64,000 bases of DNA from Sordaria brevicollis (lineage: Eukaryota; Ascomycota; Sordariomycetes; Sordariales; Sordariaceae): positions 868,001-932,000 of the forward strand of contig JAUTDP010000013.1 of the NCBI GenBank assembly GCA_033439795.1. Reading direction: 5' to 3'. The notes beneath the pieces were generated by a model. It had not been told where the DNA came from and ran no database searches. It saw nothing but the letters and a program-made list of their open reading frames with translations. Shown here in pieces: positions 1 through 11,087 of the stretch. Each line of letters starts with the position of its first letter. The stretch's first letter is position 1. Made by a program: the position numbers and the translations under genes.

Positions 1-321
1 AGTATAGATAGTCTTATAATAGAGTTGGCATTATCGAGGATAAGTCTTAAATTGGTATTGTTGAACCCTTAAAAGTTATATTAACGAATTGCATGTAAAA
101 AGCAAGATACATGCTGTTTCAGAACACATGTTTTGGTGGGATCAAGGACATATAGACTGCCTGGTTGTGTGTACTAAATGGCGGCTATGTAGTAACTGCA
201 ATATGCGGAACAAAAGGAGGTTGAGGTAGAATACTGTTGCTAAGATTTACGTCTATAATATGTTTCCAATGTCTGTTATTCTAGCTCCAATGGATGGTCG
301 AGTCAGTAAGTGCACCTTCCC
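1..321. other. Intergenic, no feature seen
   Basis: This is ordinary mixed-composition sequence downstream of the minus-strand GMC oxidoreductase, so it probably contains its 3' untranslated region. I see no open frame, repeat or RNA gene here. Confidence 0.5.
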
Positions 322-2528
322 TCATTGCCTTTTGTACTCTGCCAGTTTATGCTCTTTCTTGATAGCATCAGCGAGCTAGAACAGAACCCAGGTTAGCATG
401 AGGACTCTTTTTGAAACGACGCAAAGTAGCGAACAACAAACAAATCGTCAAGGAAAAAATAGCCAACTAACCTGCTCCCCAGACGCGTACATCGTCGCGG
501 TCGGCGCCGCCGATACTTGAAATGGCCAGTAGCTGATATCAGCCACTCTCAAGTCCTTTACACCGTACACCTTTTGTTCACTGGATACGACACCACCAAG
601 CGCGCGGGGCATCATAGCCGCCGTGCAGCACTGATGGGCGTTCGAAGGGTCAATGACTTCACGGAAGACCGAGGCTAGCTCACTATCCGAAGTGATTTGC
701 TCGCCAAAGGGTGCCGCCTCAGCAACCCCTAGTGATGCCATATCCGGCGCGCTCATCAGCTCTCTGTTTTTGCGGAACAAGGCAGTGAGCACCTCGACAT
801 CAACTGGGTCAGTGACGGTACGGTAGTTCACCAGCGGGTTCTCGAGGGGATTAATCGAGTTGATGGTCACGGCGCCGCGGCTGAGAGGCTTGTTCAGATA
901 AATGGTTACGCCGTCGGCCGTATTCCAGTGCAGCGAGCCAATACCCGCCTTTCCAGACTCGTACTGCTCCAGAATCAGCCTGCGTTGGGCAGCATAGCCG
1001 GCTAGAACAGTCGCATCCACATCCGAGGAGAGCGAATACGGAGCAACAGCAGCGCGGCCCTTGGAAATAATCTGCTTGTAGGAAGAGGTCGTCTGCTTGA
1101 GGTTCAGCATAGCAATGTTGGTGCTGAGGGTGCTCACAATGGTGTAGGCACCCTCCTTCTTCGAATCGTAGAGCGCGCGCTGCTCGGCAGCGTAGGTGGC
1201 GTTGTTGGCAATGGAGCCAGAGTTCGGAAAGAGGTTGCGGCTTGCGGTATAGCCAACCTTGAGCGTCAACTGGTCTTGCAGGTTGGCACCTACTCCGGGG
1301 AGGTCGACGACAATGGGGATCATGTGCTTCTGAAGCAGATTTTTGGGACCAATGCCGGACAGCTGGAGGATCTTGGGCGAATTAAGCGCACCAGCAGCCA
1401 GGATAACCTCCTTGGCAGCGTAGGCAGTTGAAGTCTTTCCGCCAGCCGTGGGCAAATACTCAACACCGACTGCCGTGGTGCCGCGGAAGATGACTTTGGA
1501 AACCATGTTGGATGGGAGGATATGGTAGTTGGGCCGTGAGTCCTTGACGCGGTCATAATGGTTCCTCCTGGAGTGACTTCGGGTCCTGGTACTAGCATCG
1601 ACAGCATGCGGGAACCAATAGATGCCAAGATCATCACCACCGTTGGGGTCCTTGACAGCAGGAAGCCCTGCGGATTGGGCAGCATTCCACCAGTTTGCTA
1701 TCATGATCCCGTCAGTAAGCACTGTCCGGTTCTCCCCTCTCCAGATCGCTCATGTCACTTACCGCTTCCAGGATAATAATAGTTGGGATAAGTGTATTGC
1801 ACGGGCCCGCCGTTGCCTCGGACGGAGTCATCCCATGAAATATTGGCCGTCTTGGCAAAGCTGGGGTCAGGACGGGTGAAGTTCTCGCTCTTGAGGAAGA
1901 AAGGCAGAAGTTTCTTCCAGCTCCAGCCTGGGTTCCCAACGTCACCCCATTTATTGTAATCATCGGGTTTGCCTCTGTCTATCTGTCAGTCTGCTGATGA
2001 TGGCCACTCACAAGAAAGGGATTAAGAAGTACGAACCGTACAAAGACCATGGCGTTGATAGTTGAGCCGCCGCCGACCACTTGAGCGATAGGTGTAAAAA
2101 CAGAGCGGTTGTTAAGTCCCACCTCGTTTGTTGTAAACAAGTTGGGCCAGAAGTACAGCCACGGAGAGAATGAACCTGGAACCATAATGCCATCTTCTCC
2201 TTGATCTAGCGGTCCGGCGTCTATGACAAGAACGGATACTACGTAGCAGCATGTGTCAGCAACGCATCAACATAACAATAAGCTCCTTGTTTGAGCAGCA
2301 TAACTCACCATCGGGGTCTTCAGTCAGTCGATCGGCGAGAGTAAGGCCTGCGATACCGCCACCGGCAATGACAAAGGTGTAGTTGGAGGCGGCGGCAGAC
2401 AGGCTATCCACCACTGTTGCATGGCGTGGCACACGCACCGGGTTTGCTTCGATAAGAGATGGGCAGACAACCAAGAGCGACACTAGGAGGCCCCCGAAGG
2501 ACTTCCCGAGCTGCTCTTTACCATACAT
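322..2528 (-). CDS. GMC-family FAD oxidoreductase, five exons
   Basis: Glucose-methanol-choline flavoprotein (aryl-alcohol oxidase/FAD-glucose dehydrogenase type), predicted to oxidise a small alcohol or sugar with FAD. Exons: 2528-2309, 2238-2037, 1974-1763, 1697-472 and 375-322; phases all fit and give 637 residues, the usual family length. The N-terminus has a hydrophobic signal-like stretch (GGLLVSLLVVCPSLIEA), so it is probably secreted. The dinucleotide-binding motif VIAGGGIAGLTLADRL follows, then VVGGGSTINAMVFVRG and the substrate-domain end VYGVKDLRVAD. The last exon supplies GEQLADAI, the normal GMC end; without that splice the frame would end aberrantly in SWLFFP. The first active-site His is present (NAHQ), but the second is replaced (SAAPTAT where relatives have GHP or AHL). 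Intron 2 uses a weak GTTCGT donor chosen because it restores the conserved VRGK. The family call is firm; the substrate is unknown. Confidence 0.9.
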
Positions 2529-2767
2529 CTTGTTTGTTTGGTCCTCGGTTCTTGCAACACTTCCGAGTGAAGGACGCAAGTGCCATGTCTGTAGACTCGG
2601 TTCGGGAACCGGCCTCGTTTATATACATCATCAATTCTTGACAAACTCCTCGTAAGGAGATTAAAGGTCTGTCCGCCATGGAAGCGAGAAAGGAGGTTGC
2701 AGTTAGGTACTATCTGCCGAGCTAGGTTCACTTCACTGGAGGTCAAAGCTGAAGATATGTCGTCCTA

Positions 2768-3463
2768 GGGCGCGTTTGGTTCGTTAAGCAGAATTTCTGG
2801 TGTTTTCTAACAGGGGGGTAGACGAGTACAAAGAGAAATCTGCAGTGTGAGACAGGGGGGGAGCATTATCGAGGTCCCAGATTCTTGGCACCCTAAGCGT
2901 ATAGTCGCAACACCTCCAAATCGGCAAATTCTAACTTTTCACAGCGCCAACAGAAAGGCTCGCTCTTTTTTTGACATGAAAGAGTCCGGTCATACCCAAA
3001 TCATCGTGGGATACTCTTCTTTTGCAACTTGGCTGGCCCCAAAAGGGGGCTTTTTGGGTGAATGCTGCATTCTGGGTTGTTGAAGGGTGGTCTGTGCAGA
3101 TTTCTAACTTCCTCTCCAATTGGCTAGAACCTGGGACCTCGATAACGTCCGCCGACAGGGATTAGGTATCTGTTAACTAGCAAAACGAAAGCTATCCTCC
3201 CTCCTCTGGCCATGGAGATACAGAACAGCAAAACGCAGCATCACCATACCCGATTAGGAAGTCGACAAGGCCTCATGCGTGGCGCCTGCACGTCGTGGCA
3301 GGGGAGGTACGGCCAAGAGCCTGGTGCATTTCAGCTACAGGGGGGGTACAGGGGGTAAAGGGGGTCCGACCTCGGGCTTTGACCTAGATTTACAGTTTGC
3401 TAGTTAGCAGGGGGGTGGTTTCCCATACAAATCGAAGTTTTGCTTAACGAACCAAACGCGCCC
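2768..3463. mobile_element. Non-autonomous DNA transposon with ~30-bp inverted ends
   Basis: The left end GGGCGCGTTTGGTTCGTTAA and the right end, read in reverse complement, match over about 30 bases with two or three differences. The direct repeat CTA flanks both sides (2765-2767 and 3464-3466), a plausible 3-base target duplication of the PIF/Harbinger kind, though this superfamily assignment is inference. The 696-base body has no transposase frame. A second, smaller inverted-repeat element (2869-3142) is nested inside. Confidence 0.75.
2869..3142. mobile_element. MITE copy A (TA target), nested
   Basis: Inverted ends TCGAGGTCCCAG...CTGGGACCTCGA are flanked on both sides by TA. The interior is strongly similar to the element at 9873-10149, including the shared segment TGGCTGGCCCCAAAAGGGGG. 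At 274 bases with no frame, it fits a Tc1/mariner-derived MITE. It lies wholly inside the larger element 2768-3463, so it inserted later or was carried along. Confidence 0.8.
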
Positions 3464-3466
3464 CTA

Positions 3467-4810
3467 CTGGTTCCGTCTGAGCTGACGGACGGGGCGCCGC
3501 AAGGGTAGTGTGTGTTATGTAGCATTGCATAAAAGGTACCATACAAGCAAAGGGATTAGCCTCGCTCGGCGCCCCCCCCCCCCCCCCCCAAGTCCCAACT
3601 GGGCAATCCTCCCGCGGCTCAGCTGCCGGGGAAGGGCGGGGGAGGATCCTCAACTTTCAAGAGATAAGGGGGCAAGTGTGAGTTTTCTTTATAATCAAGG
3701 TACACACAGCTCTGGTGTGTTTGTTGTAGTTTAATAGTCTCTACTAGTAGATTACTGGACAAGATACACACCGACATATACGAAATCTTATAATAATAGT
3801 AACCCGAAATACATAGTCCTTAATGATCTGAAAAGGTATTCTAGAAATCCACATAGATATTTCAAGTTTCTTGAATGTCATGCGGAGGTAAGATATTGTC
3901 TCGGTTATAGAACAAAACATAATAATCTGAAATAAACGCCTTGGGAACAATTAGTTCAAAGTCTTTAGCAAATACAAGCCAGCACACAATTGCAGCTTCC
4001 TCAACGCTGCCAGTGGAAGTAACAGTTTTTGACAACATTCGTCCGGGGAACTGTGACTAATTATGTAGCTCGGAACGCAGCCGACCGGCTTGCTCCTGCA
4101 ATTAATCCACAATCTTTAACCTCATACCGTGTATGGAATACCTTTGTGGATATACTGCTCCTGTGTATGGGTGGTATGATTTTGAACGGAAGATGAACGC
4201 CCCGGGGAAGGCGAGAAGCTTTAGATGACATTGCAGGTTTTCCGGTTTTTGATCGGCCGGGCCACATTGGAGGGACCGGAAGTTCATCTATAAGACTGAG
4301 CTATAAGTTAACTCACTAACTCTGCACGCATGCTCCCAAGACATGACGCCTTGACGATACTTGTGTGTTTTGTTATTGATGTCTATGATGATGGAAATTG
4401 GCATTGGAGTGTAATCCCGTTAATCGCCACCGATCTGATCAGGAACCTGACTAGGTACTCAGCTTCGTCAACTTTCCGAATGGGAACTGCCGATACTCTC
4501 GTACAGTAGTAGACCTAATCGATCCTAAAGGCTTGGCGGGAAAGGTCTAGATCCACGGGCTAATGGCATGCTTTGAGACGACCGCGGAGTTTGGCCACCT
4601 GGGTCTGTCGATGAAATTGTTGCAAGTGCACTATTCTTACCGATATAGCCTTGGCAGGCCTAAGAAGAACACAAAATCAAGAGGTCCATGCAACTATTGT
4701 CCACCCCCAGTCTTGCTCACGAGCGTTTTCCTCTTCTTTACGCAGACGTAACCGGGTCTTTAACACGCCTCTTACACAGCCCTTGTAGTTTTTCATCCTT
4801 CGGTCCACAG
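3467..4810. other. Intergenic with an 18-base C run
   Basis: No supported gene. A homopolymer of 18 C lies at 3572-3589. The rest is unremarkable; short frames on both strands lack family features or splice logic. Confidence 0.5.
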
Positions 4811-5646
4811 TCACTTTCGTCTTTTCGAAGTGTCCCAGGAGCCTTCATCCTTTCTGAACAGATTTACACATATCCACGCCGCAACCAGCAACAGTGACAA
4901 CGCAACAATCCAGATCATTGCCGTCCTCATCCTCATAACAGCCCCTCTTCTCCTCTCCCACCTGCTTCTTCTTCTGCCTACACCCGAGTCACTCTCCTCG
5001 TCGTTGTCCCGTTGGTGCCCTTCACGGTCACGACGGTCATCGTACGCATGATCGACTCTTTGGGTTCGCGAAAAGTGACTTGCTGCTCCGTCCTCCTCTT
5101 CTTCTTCCTCGTCCTCGTCGTCGTCGGAAAATGGATGGTATTGCGGGACGCCGTCGGTTGATTCGCGGAAAGTGCCATAGAAGGGCGGATGATTCAAGTT
5201 GAGTACTGGGAGCGACTCGTAGTGAGTATGCTGAACAGGGATAGGGCTTGGTGCTGTGGGACGTAGACGTGTGGTCACGGAAGGTTGTTGACGAAGAGGA
5301 TCATTCTGCCTGTCACAGTCATTGTTATAAGTGGTGTCTGTGTTGTTATTGGCGTCATTGGTGCCATTAGCAATGTTGCCATCTTGCTTAGTGTTATTGA
5401 ACTCTGACCGACAGGCTGGAAGAGAAGCCATCGCGCGGGAAGTCTAGGGCTTGTTGTTAGTGTACCCACTCCATAGGATGTCAAAATATTTTCACGCTGT
5501 ATGCGGTGCTCATGTGAGCTTACACTTGAAGACGGCTCGTGCGATGCCGAAGTGTCAGCAAGAACAGAGGATGTCATAGACGCAGGAGAGCTGGACGAGC
5601 TGGAGCTCGAGCGTGACTTTGAAGTAGTGATTGCTGGAATCTCCAT
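4811..5646 (-). CDS. Hypothetical Ser-rich, acidic, single-pass membrane protein
   Basis: I do not recognise the family. Exon 1 is 5646-5524 and exon 2 is 5443-4811, joined by an 80-base intron with a GTAAGC donor, an ACTAAC branch site and a CTAG acceptor. The join is in phase and gives 251 residues, while an in-frame stop just upstream of the exon 2 Met shows that exon 2 alone is truncated or starts at 5431. The N-terminus is a run of serines; the middle is Asn/Asp-rich and disordered; an acidic tract (DDDEDEEEEEEDG) precedes an Arg-rich patch. One membrane helix (AMIWIVALSLLLVAAWICV) lies about 14 residues from a basic C-terminus, suggesting a tail-anchored protein with most of the chain in the cytosol. 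No neighbour explains its role. Confidence 0.65.
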
Positions 5647-7100
5647 ACAGTCTATCCGGCTCTGTTACGCGAGTGGTGATGCTTTTTCTTCACTGAAAGC
5701 GGTTAGAAAACAGCTCAATATGTAACTACTATCGCAATTCGAAATGGTGGAGCTTCGCCGAAAGACTTGTTGGTTTGGGCGGCAAATGATACAATCGCAT
5801 ACCGTCTATGCCTTTAACGCAGCCATGCCACGCACAATGTTGGATCATGGGTGAATTGCCGCTTGACAGAGGCCAAGGGTATGATAGCCCCTTACATATG
5901 TGAAGCTAAGCAGTGACTCGTCAAGTCTAGCAGTATCGCCGTTGCTCCGGGGGTTGCCACATTAGTGGGTTGGGAACGGGAACCCGTCATGCCATAAGTG
6001 AGATCATTGTGCTGGGCATGTTGGTTTGACAAGTTTCACGAAGCGAGGCAAACGGTGAGCAAGAACGGGCGATGGGAGATACAAAAACGGCGAAACGTGG
6101 AATGGACTACATGGCAAGAGAAAGTTACTGGCTGTGATTCCGTGTCACCAAATGGGACTTGATGCAACCAAGCACAACGTCGAGAGCACACCAGCGGCCG
6201 TCCATTTGCTCGATACATTGCCTCAAATTGCCTCTAACATGCTATGTAGAGCTATTTAATCCCTTGCTATTTCAGGAAATCCAATCAGCCAAACATTTCT
6301 TTGGTGGTTAGTGCAGCCGTAGCTATACCAGCATGCATGCGGAGGAGGCAACTCCGGATTGAACTGACACATCCACCAAGAGCAAAACAGGAGAGAACAT
6401 TTACCTACCAACCACTCTTACTAACTATTCCTGTCCGCCGCCGTGCAGAATACATCACCTCAACTGTAAAGACATGGTTCTGAGGGGTTCACCCCCAAGA
6501 CTTGAACGGTCTGTGATATATTAGGAAATCTATTTCCACCTTAGTCTCTCTCTAGTATATAACAATTGCTCGATCGCCAAGTGTCCGTTCATAACAGGCG
6601 TGTCCATCGTCGGGATTTGTTTCGTGAGATCAGGAAGCATGGATAGATAATCAGAAAGGTTCGACATTCCAGTTTCCAGGTGTAAACTCATCCCCGTTGA
6701 CGGTCGTTGACGGGTCTCTTAATGCAATGTCGGGCATCCAGCTCTGTAATTCAATGAAGTTGTAGATTCTCCAGCCTACGATAATTCACATTTCGATCCT
6801 GGATCTCCGAGTCACACATTCACTTCCTCAATTGACTGTCAAGAGCTGCAATAATAATGATTGGTTGCTCACCGTCTCGGGTCAACTTCTTCAGGCTTTG
6901 TATCTCTACTATCCTGTCGGATTCTATGGCTGCCCGATGCGCGATATCAGCTGGTTATGCGACTCGAGAACTTATTTAGACAATCATAGACACCGAGAAA
7001 TGCACTCATCAAAGGCTTTCCAGGTATGGAAGAGGTTTCATCATTTAAAACCGCTAGCCAGGGATTGGTTACAACATGGTCATCCTGTCTTTTCGGAGCC

Positions 7101-7169
<69 letters not shown>

Positions 7170-7229
7170 ATTATCGCCAGTAACCATACCAACAAGCGAA
7201 AAAGGAGCGGAAGAACAGAAACGCCAAGT
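5647..7229. other. Intergenic with C and A homopolymers
   Basis: No convincing coding region. A C23 run (7099-7121) passes directly into an A47 run (7122-7168), about 60 bases beyond the TRK stop. Short frames crossing this tract are Pro/Lys or Phe/Gly artefacts. The rest probably holds the promoter of the 5646 gene and the TRK 3' end. Confidence 0.5.
7099..7168. repeat. C23-A47 compound homopolymer
   Basis: An uninterrupted C tract runs directly into an uninterrupted A tract. Read on the other strand it is T47-G23, placed immediately downstream of the TRK coding end. Confidence 0.9.
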
Positions 7230-9484
7230 CTAGCCCTCCTCAAAACCTACACCACGAATGGTAACGCTTCGTCGAAGTCGATGATCCTCTTCTTCTTCTT
7301 CGTCGTGCATCTCGTCTCTGGGTAGACGAACCGCTCGATCAAGTGCGACTGGCAGGTTTCTATGCCGTCCCCTCAACATGACAGCACAAAGAACCAGCTT
7401 TGATGCAATATGCCACCCCCCAGCAAAACTGTAGTTGGCGTTGGGAAGCCCTACGCTGATTCCAACGCAGCCATAAGCAGATACCACTTCGAAGATCACA
7501 TTGAAAACGCTGAATGTGACGGGATCGGCCAAAAAGTTGCTGGTCTCGATCGTGACAATAACAAATACCGCAGCCGCCAACCACCACATGTCGTGTGCAA
7601 GCTGTCCCTGTATTTGTTGCTGTTTGGCAAGTCAATATGGATGGGGCCAGTCCGTCGCTGGTTGGATAAATAAGGTCGGAAGAACTTACACTGATGAAGC
7701 TGATGCGAGAATCTACCCCCGTATTTGTCGAAGCGCTCCGTACACCAACCCCATGCCAAGTAAACGTGTGGCGGAAGACGCGACCGATGGCTGACGTCCC
7801 GCTGTGGCTAAGTTGACGTGCGAGGCCAGTTACTCCAGAGGGGCTGTGTAGGCCGGATTCAATATCTAGAGGTACCGGGTCACCAGAATATATGCCCAGT
7901 GACCGTTCTTCGTATACATTCGTATGCCTCAGGGTCAAAGTAATTGGAAAGCACGCAATGTACATCATGATGGTATACAGCACCTGGACGCCGATGTACA
8001 ACGAGGGTATTGCGATCACGTAAAAGCCCCCAGAGCGCACAGCTATCCATGGCGTCAGCTTTTGTTTCATACGACACCAACACATCAAGAAGAACCTCGA
8101 AAATCCCCAAACGAAACTTACCAAGTGCTTGAAACAGACCGTCCATAATCCGCGAACCTTTTGAGAGCAACTCAACGGCGGGGTTGCCAATGTTCAGAAG
8201 CTCGAAGGCGACCCAGTCGACGCTGTTGAGGAGGATGAGCATAAAAACAAGCCACCAAGTCTGTCTTTGTGGGAACAAGTTTGTGTATACCCGGCGGGGG
8301 TAATCAAGAATGAACTGCAATGTTTCTTTGAGGTCGCAGAGGTCCGTTTCCAGGGTCGTGGCGGTCAATGCCCGAAGGAGGCCCCATAAGATCAGCCGGA
8401 GAAATATGGGAAAGGCAGTGTTGCCAGCCAGAATAAGCAGTCCCATGGTGATCAGAACATAATACGAGTCTCGGAATGGTATCAGGTTCTGGTCGAGAAG
8501 GGTCATTCCCGAATTATTGAAGGCCGATGCACCGTTGAAAATCCCAAGCCACCATGGGTTGATGCCGTTAGCGAGAGGCGGCTCAGGACGATGGCGCTTG
8601 ATCCAGGCACCCAACGCAATACAACCGATGAGCTGCCAAAGGCAAAAGTAGAGTGGTACGATAACCGCCAAAACCCTAAGGGCACGATACTCGCAGCCGC
8701 CAAGCGCACGTCGCTCCTCTCGAGAGAGGTCGTGGAACTGGGCGTTTCTGCTGGCCGAGCGAGCGAAAATACTGCGCATGCTGAACTCCCCTTTCCCACC
8801 CCCTTCGGTTTCCATTGACTGTCCTTGCCTCTGAGGGCCAATCCTCCGGGCCCTCGCAAGATATGCATGTTGTGCTCCCGTCGACATGCCGGTTGGTGGG
8901 TAGGTCTCGGGACATGGGTACGGTGTTTCGGCGAACGCAATGTGTTGCGGCGCGTTCTTTTCACCCGGTTTGCCTGGACTCGGTGTTGATTGACTGATCA
9001 AATCAGGTGTTTCGGCCATGGTCGGCGGTGGCATGGCATCCAGCGACGGTCTCCCTTGGGCCGACATGAACCTCAAGCGTGATAGACTAACCAAACTTGA
9101 CCGGCTCGCCCTCCGAAGACGATCAGTACGAACCAAATCCTTGAAGCGCTCCTCAAAGGCATGTTTTCGGATTTGGACCGTCCAAATAGAGACCCAGATG
9201 GCACTGCCGGATATAATGAGAAGAAAGAGCAAGATTTGCTGCCACAATGTAATCGTACTCAAATCCACAGTGTTCAGTCCCGTTTCGGTCATAGCTGAGA
9301 CAACCAAGAACAGAGAATCTGTATAGCTGATCCTTTGGGTCGGATGGGACGAGCCCCAGAAGATGAGGGAGGCAAGCAAGCAGACAACGATGAAATAGGC
9401 GTAATGAATGCTGATGAAGTTGACGGGCGGCAAGACGGCACGAAGCCTCGAGGGGGGTCTTTCGCTTCCAGCACTCTGCTGCAT
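7230..9484 (-). CDS. TRK1: TRK/HKT-family high-affinity potassium transporter
   Basis: Plasma-membrane K+ uptake protein with four membrane-pore-membrane repeats. Exons 9484-8122, 8042-7690 and 7619-7230 join in phase (GTAAGT donors) to give 701 residues. The start is the first ATG of the frame (MQQSAG), just before the typical fungal beginning VNFISIHYAYFI. Pore-loop segments are visible: SAMTETGLNTVD (first), FNGASAFNNSGMTLLD (second), MDGLFQALAVRSGGF (third) and SAYGCVGISVGLPNANYSF (fourth). A long charged cytoplasmic loop (about residues 110-280) separates repeats 1 and 2, as in other fungal TRKs but shorter than in yeast Trk1. The C-terminus carries the hallmark MLRGRHRNLPVALDRAV and an acidic tail. 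Without both introns the frame breaks after the third pore. Confidence 0.95.
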
Positions 9485-9872
9485 GGTGTTGGGGAGTTGC
9501 TTGATCAAGTGGGAATACACAACTGGCAGATTCCGCTCGGTATAGGAGGGCTGGTGACTGTGAGACTCGGCCGGGAGAAGAAAGCTTTGAAGACAAGGCT
9601 GACTACATGGCTAGGTTTGTCGGAGTATCAGCATCAAAAGCAAGATAATCGTTAACTCTTGCTGGTCCAGAATTCCCGTCAGAAAAAAAAAAAAAAAAAA
9701 AAAAAGGGCTGGAAGGCAAAGCGCGCGCGCCTTGAGTGGAGGCAGTACGTAGCTCGAAAGCGGGTAGCTTTGTGGCCTCGTCTATGCTTCGGCTGGATTT
9801 TACTGATTGGTTTGCTGCTTTGTATTTGTGAAAGCAAGCGAGAGGAGGGAGCCCCGGGTAAGGGGAGCGCTA
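9485..9872. other. TRK upstream region with A23 run
   Basis: Probable promoter and leader of the TRK gene. An A run occupies 9683-9705 and is followed by CGCGCGCG. No other gene is seen. MITE copy B begins at the right edge. Confidence 0.5.
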
Positions 9873-10149
9873 TCGAGGTCCCAGGTTTTAGCCGCATAGT
9901 CACAGCACCTCCAAATCGTCAATTTTCTAACTTTTCGCAACACCAACAGAAAAATTCGCTCTCTTTTTGACATGAGAGGGTTTAATTATAAATAAATCAT
10001 CTTGGGATAGTCTTCTTTTGCAACTTGGCTGGCCCCAAAAGGGGGCTTTTTGGGTGAATTGTTGTATTTTGGGTTGTCCAAAGGTGGTCTGTGCAAGCCT
10101 TCAAAATCGGCTCAAAAAGGCTTAGTGCGCCCAAAACCTGGGACCTCGA
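9873..10149. mobile_element. MITE copy B (TA target)
   Basis: Inverted ends TCGAGGTCCCAGG...CCTGGGACCTCGA are flanked by TA on each side. The 277-base body aligns along its length with copy A (2869-3142), differing by scattered substitutions and small indels. There is no coding potential. Confidence 0.8.
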
Positions 10150-10151
10150 TA

Positions 10152-11087
10152 GCGAGGGCGCGGGTAAAAGAGCAAACTGATCGTCTGTCGGACCAAACGC
10201 TGTATATGAGCGGATTGAGTAGAAGAAGGCTTGATACCTCACTTTTACCTGCACACGCACACACCCACACACATACATGGTGTCCGTACCTGTTAGCACT
10301 TCACTACTTGCTTGACCGCCCAGTTGGTCAGGTTAAAGGCAAGCGTTGTTTCTTTTGGGACTCACAACTTGCGTAAATACTGCAGGAGGTTCTATAGCCC
10401 CTTCAAACTCCTCAAGCTGGCCCTTCAACAGACATGCTGCTAGGTATCGTAAGCTAAGACCAAGGCGTAGTACCGAATACTTCTTAAAGGTGAAGGAAGG
10501 CAAGTAGGAGCGGCGATGCAGGCGATTGAGGTGTTGGATTGTGCGTCCACTACTAAGCAGGTTGTGCTCCCAGGCGTTGCAGTTGGTGTTGCTGTCGCTC
10601 GAGGCAATATCTGTCACGAGTCATTCCCACTACTGCGGTCCCTTTGCAAATTTGCGGTGGTCAATTTCTCAGCGCAAAACCTAACCCTGGTACACGAACG
10701 ATAGGAATGGCCCCCAGTGTACAGTCCAATACTGATTTGTTTGTTACCTCTAGCTCGAGACCATTTTGTTACGATGGCACCACTAAAAGTACGAATAAGT
10801 CATGAGTGTTAAACGTAGACACCGCCACAACCTTCCCGTTTAAAACTACGGGCTACCTACCAACACCGTCGCAGTTTCTTTATATATGTATTTCTTATCT
10901 TCCAAACACACCACTGCAAGCTCCCGCCAAGTACTCAACGCCCATTCCCTCCATCTACAAAAGTAATCAAGACAAGCACTCGACAGCAAGGGATCCTGCA
11001 AGCTGCAACACGTCCATAAGCGGCCGACTCCACAACTATGTTACATACACACCGCGGCTTCGAGCATGAGAAACATGGTGATGCATT
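10152..11087. other. Intergenic, short CA-rich tract only
   Basis: I see no supported gene. A CACA-rich microsatellite lies near 10255-10276. The right part probably includes the FKBP 3' untranslated region. Confidence 0.45.

Noticed and set aside
448..471. GMC C-terminus SWLFFP
   Set aside because: It is intron read-through; a GTTAGT donor and a downstream exon restore the normal GEQLADAI ending.
6475..6545. tRNA on the minus strand
   Set aside because: A GTTCAAGTC B-box-like match exists, but its flanks do not form the T arm and no A box is spaced correctly.
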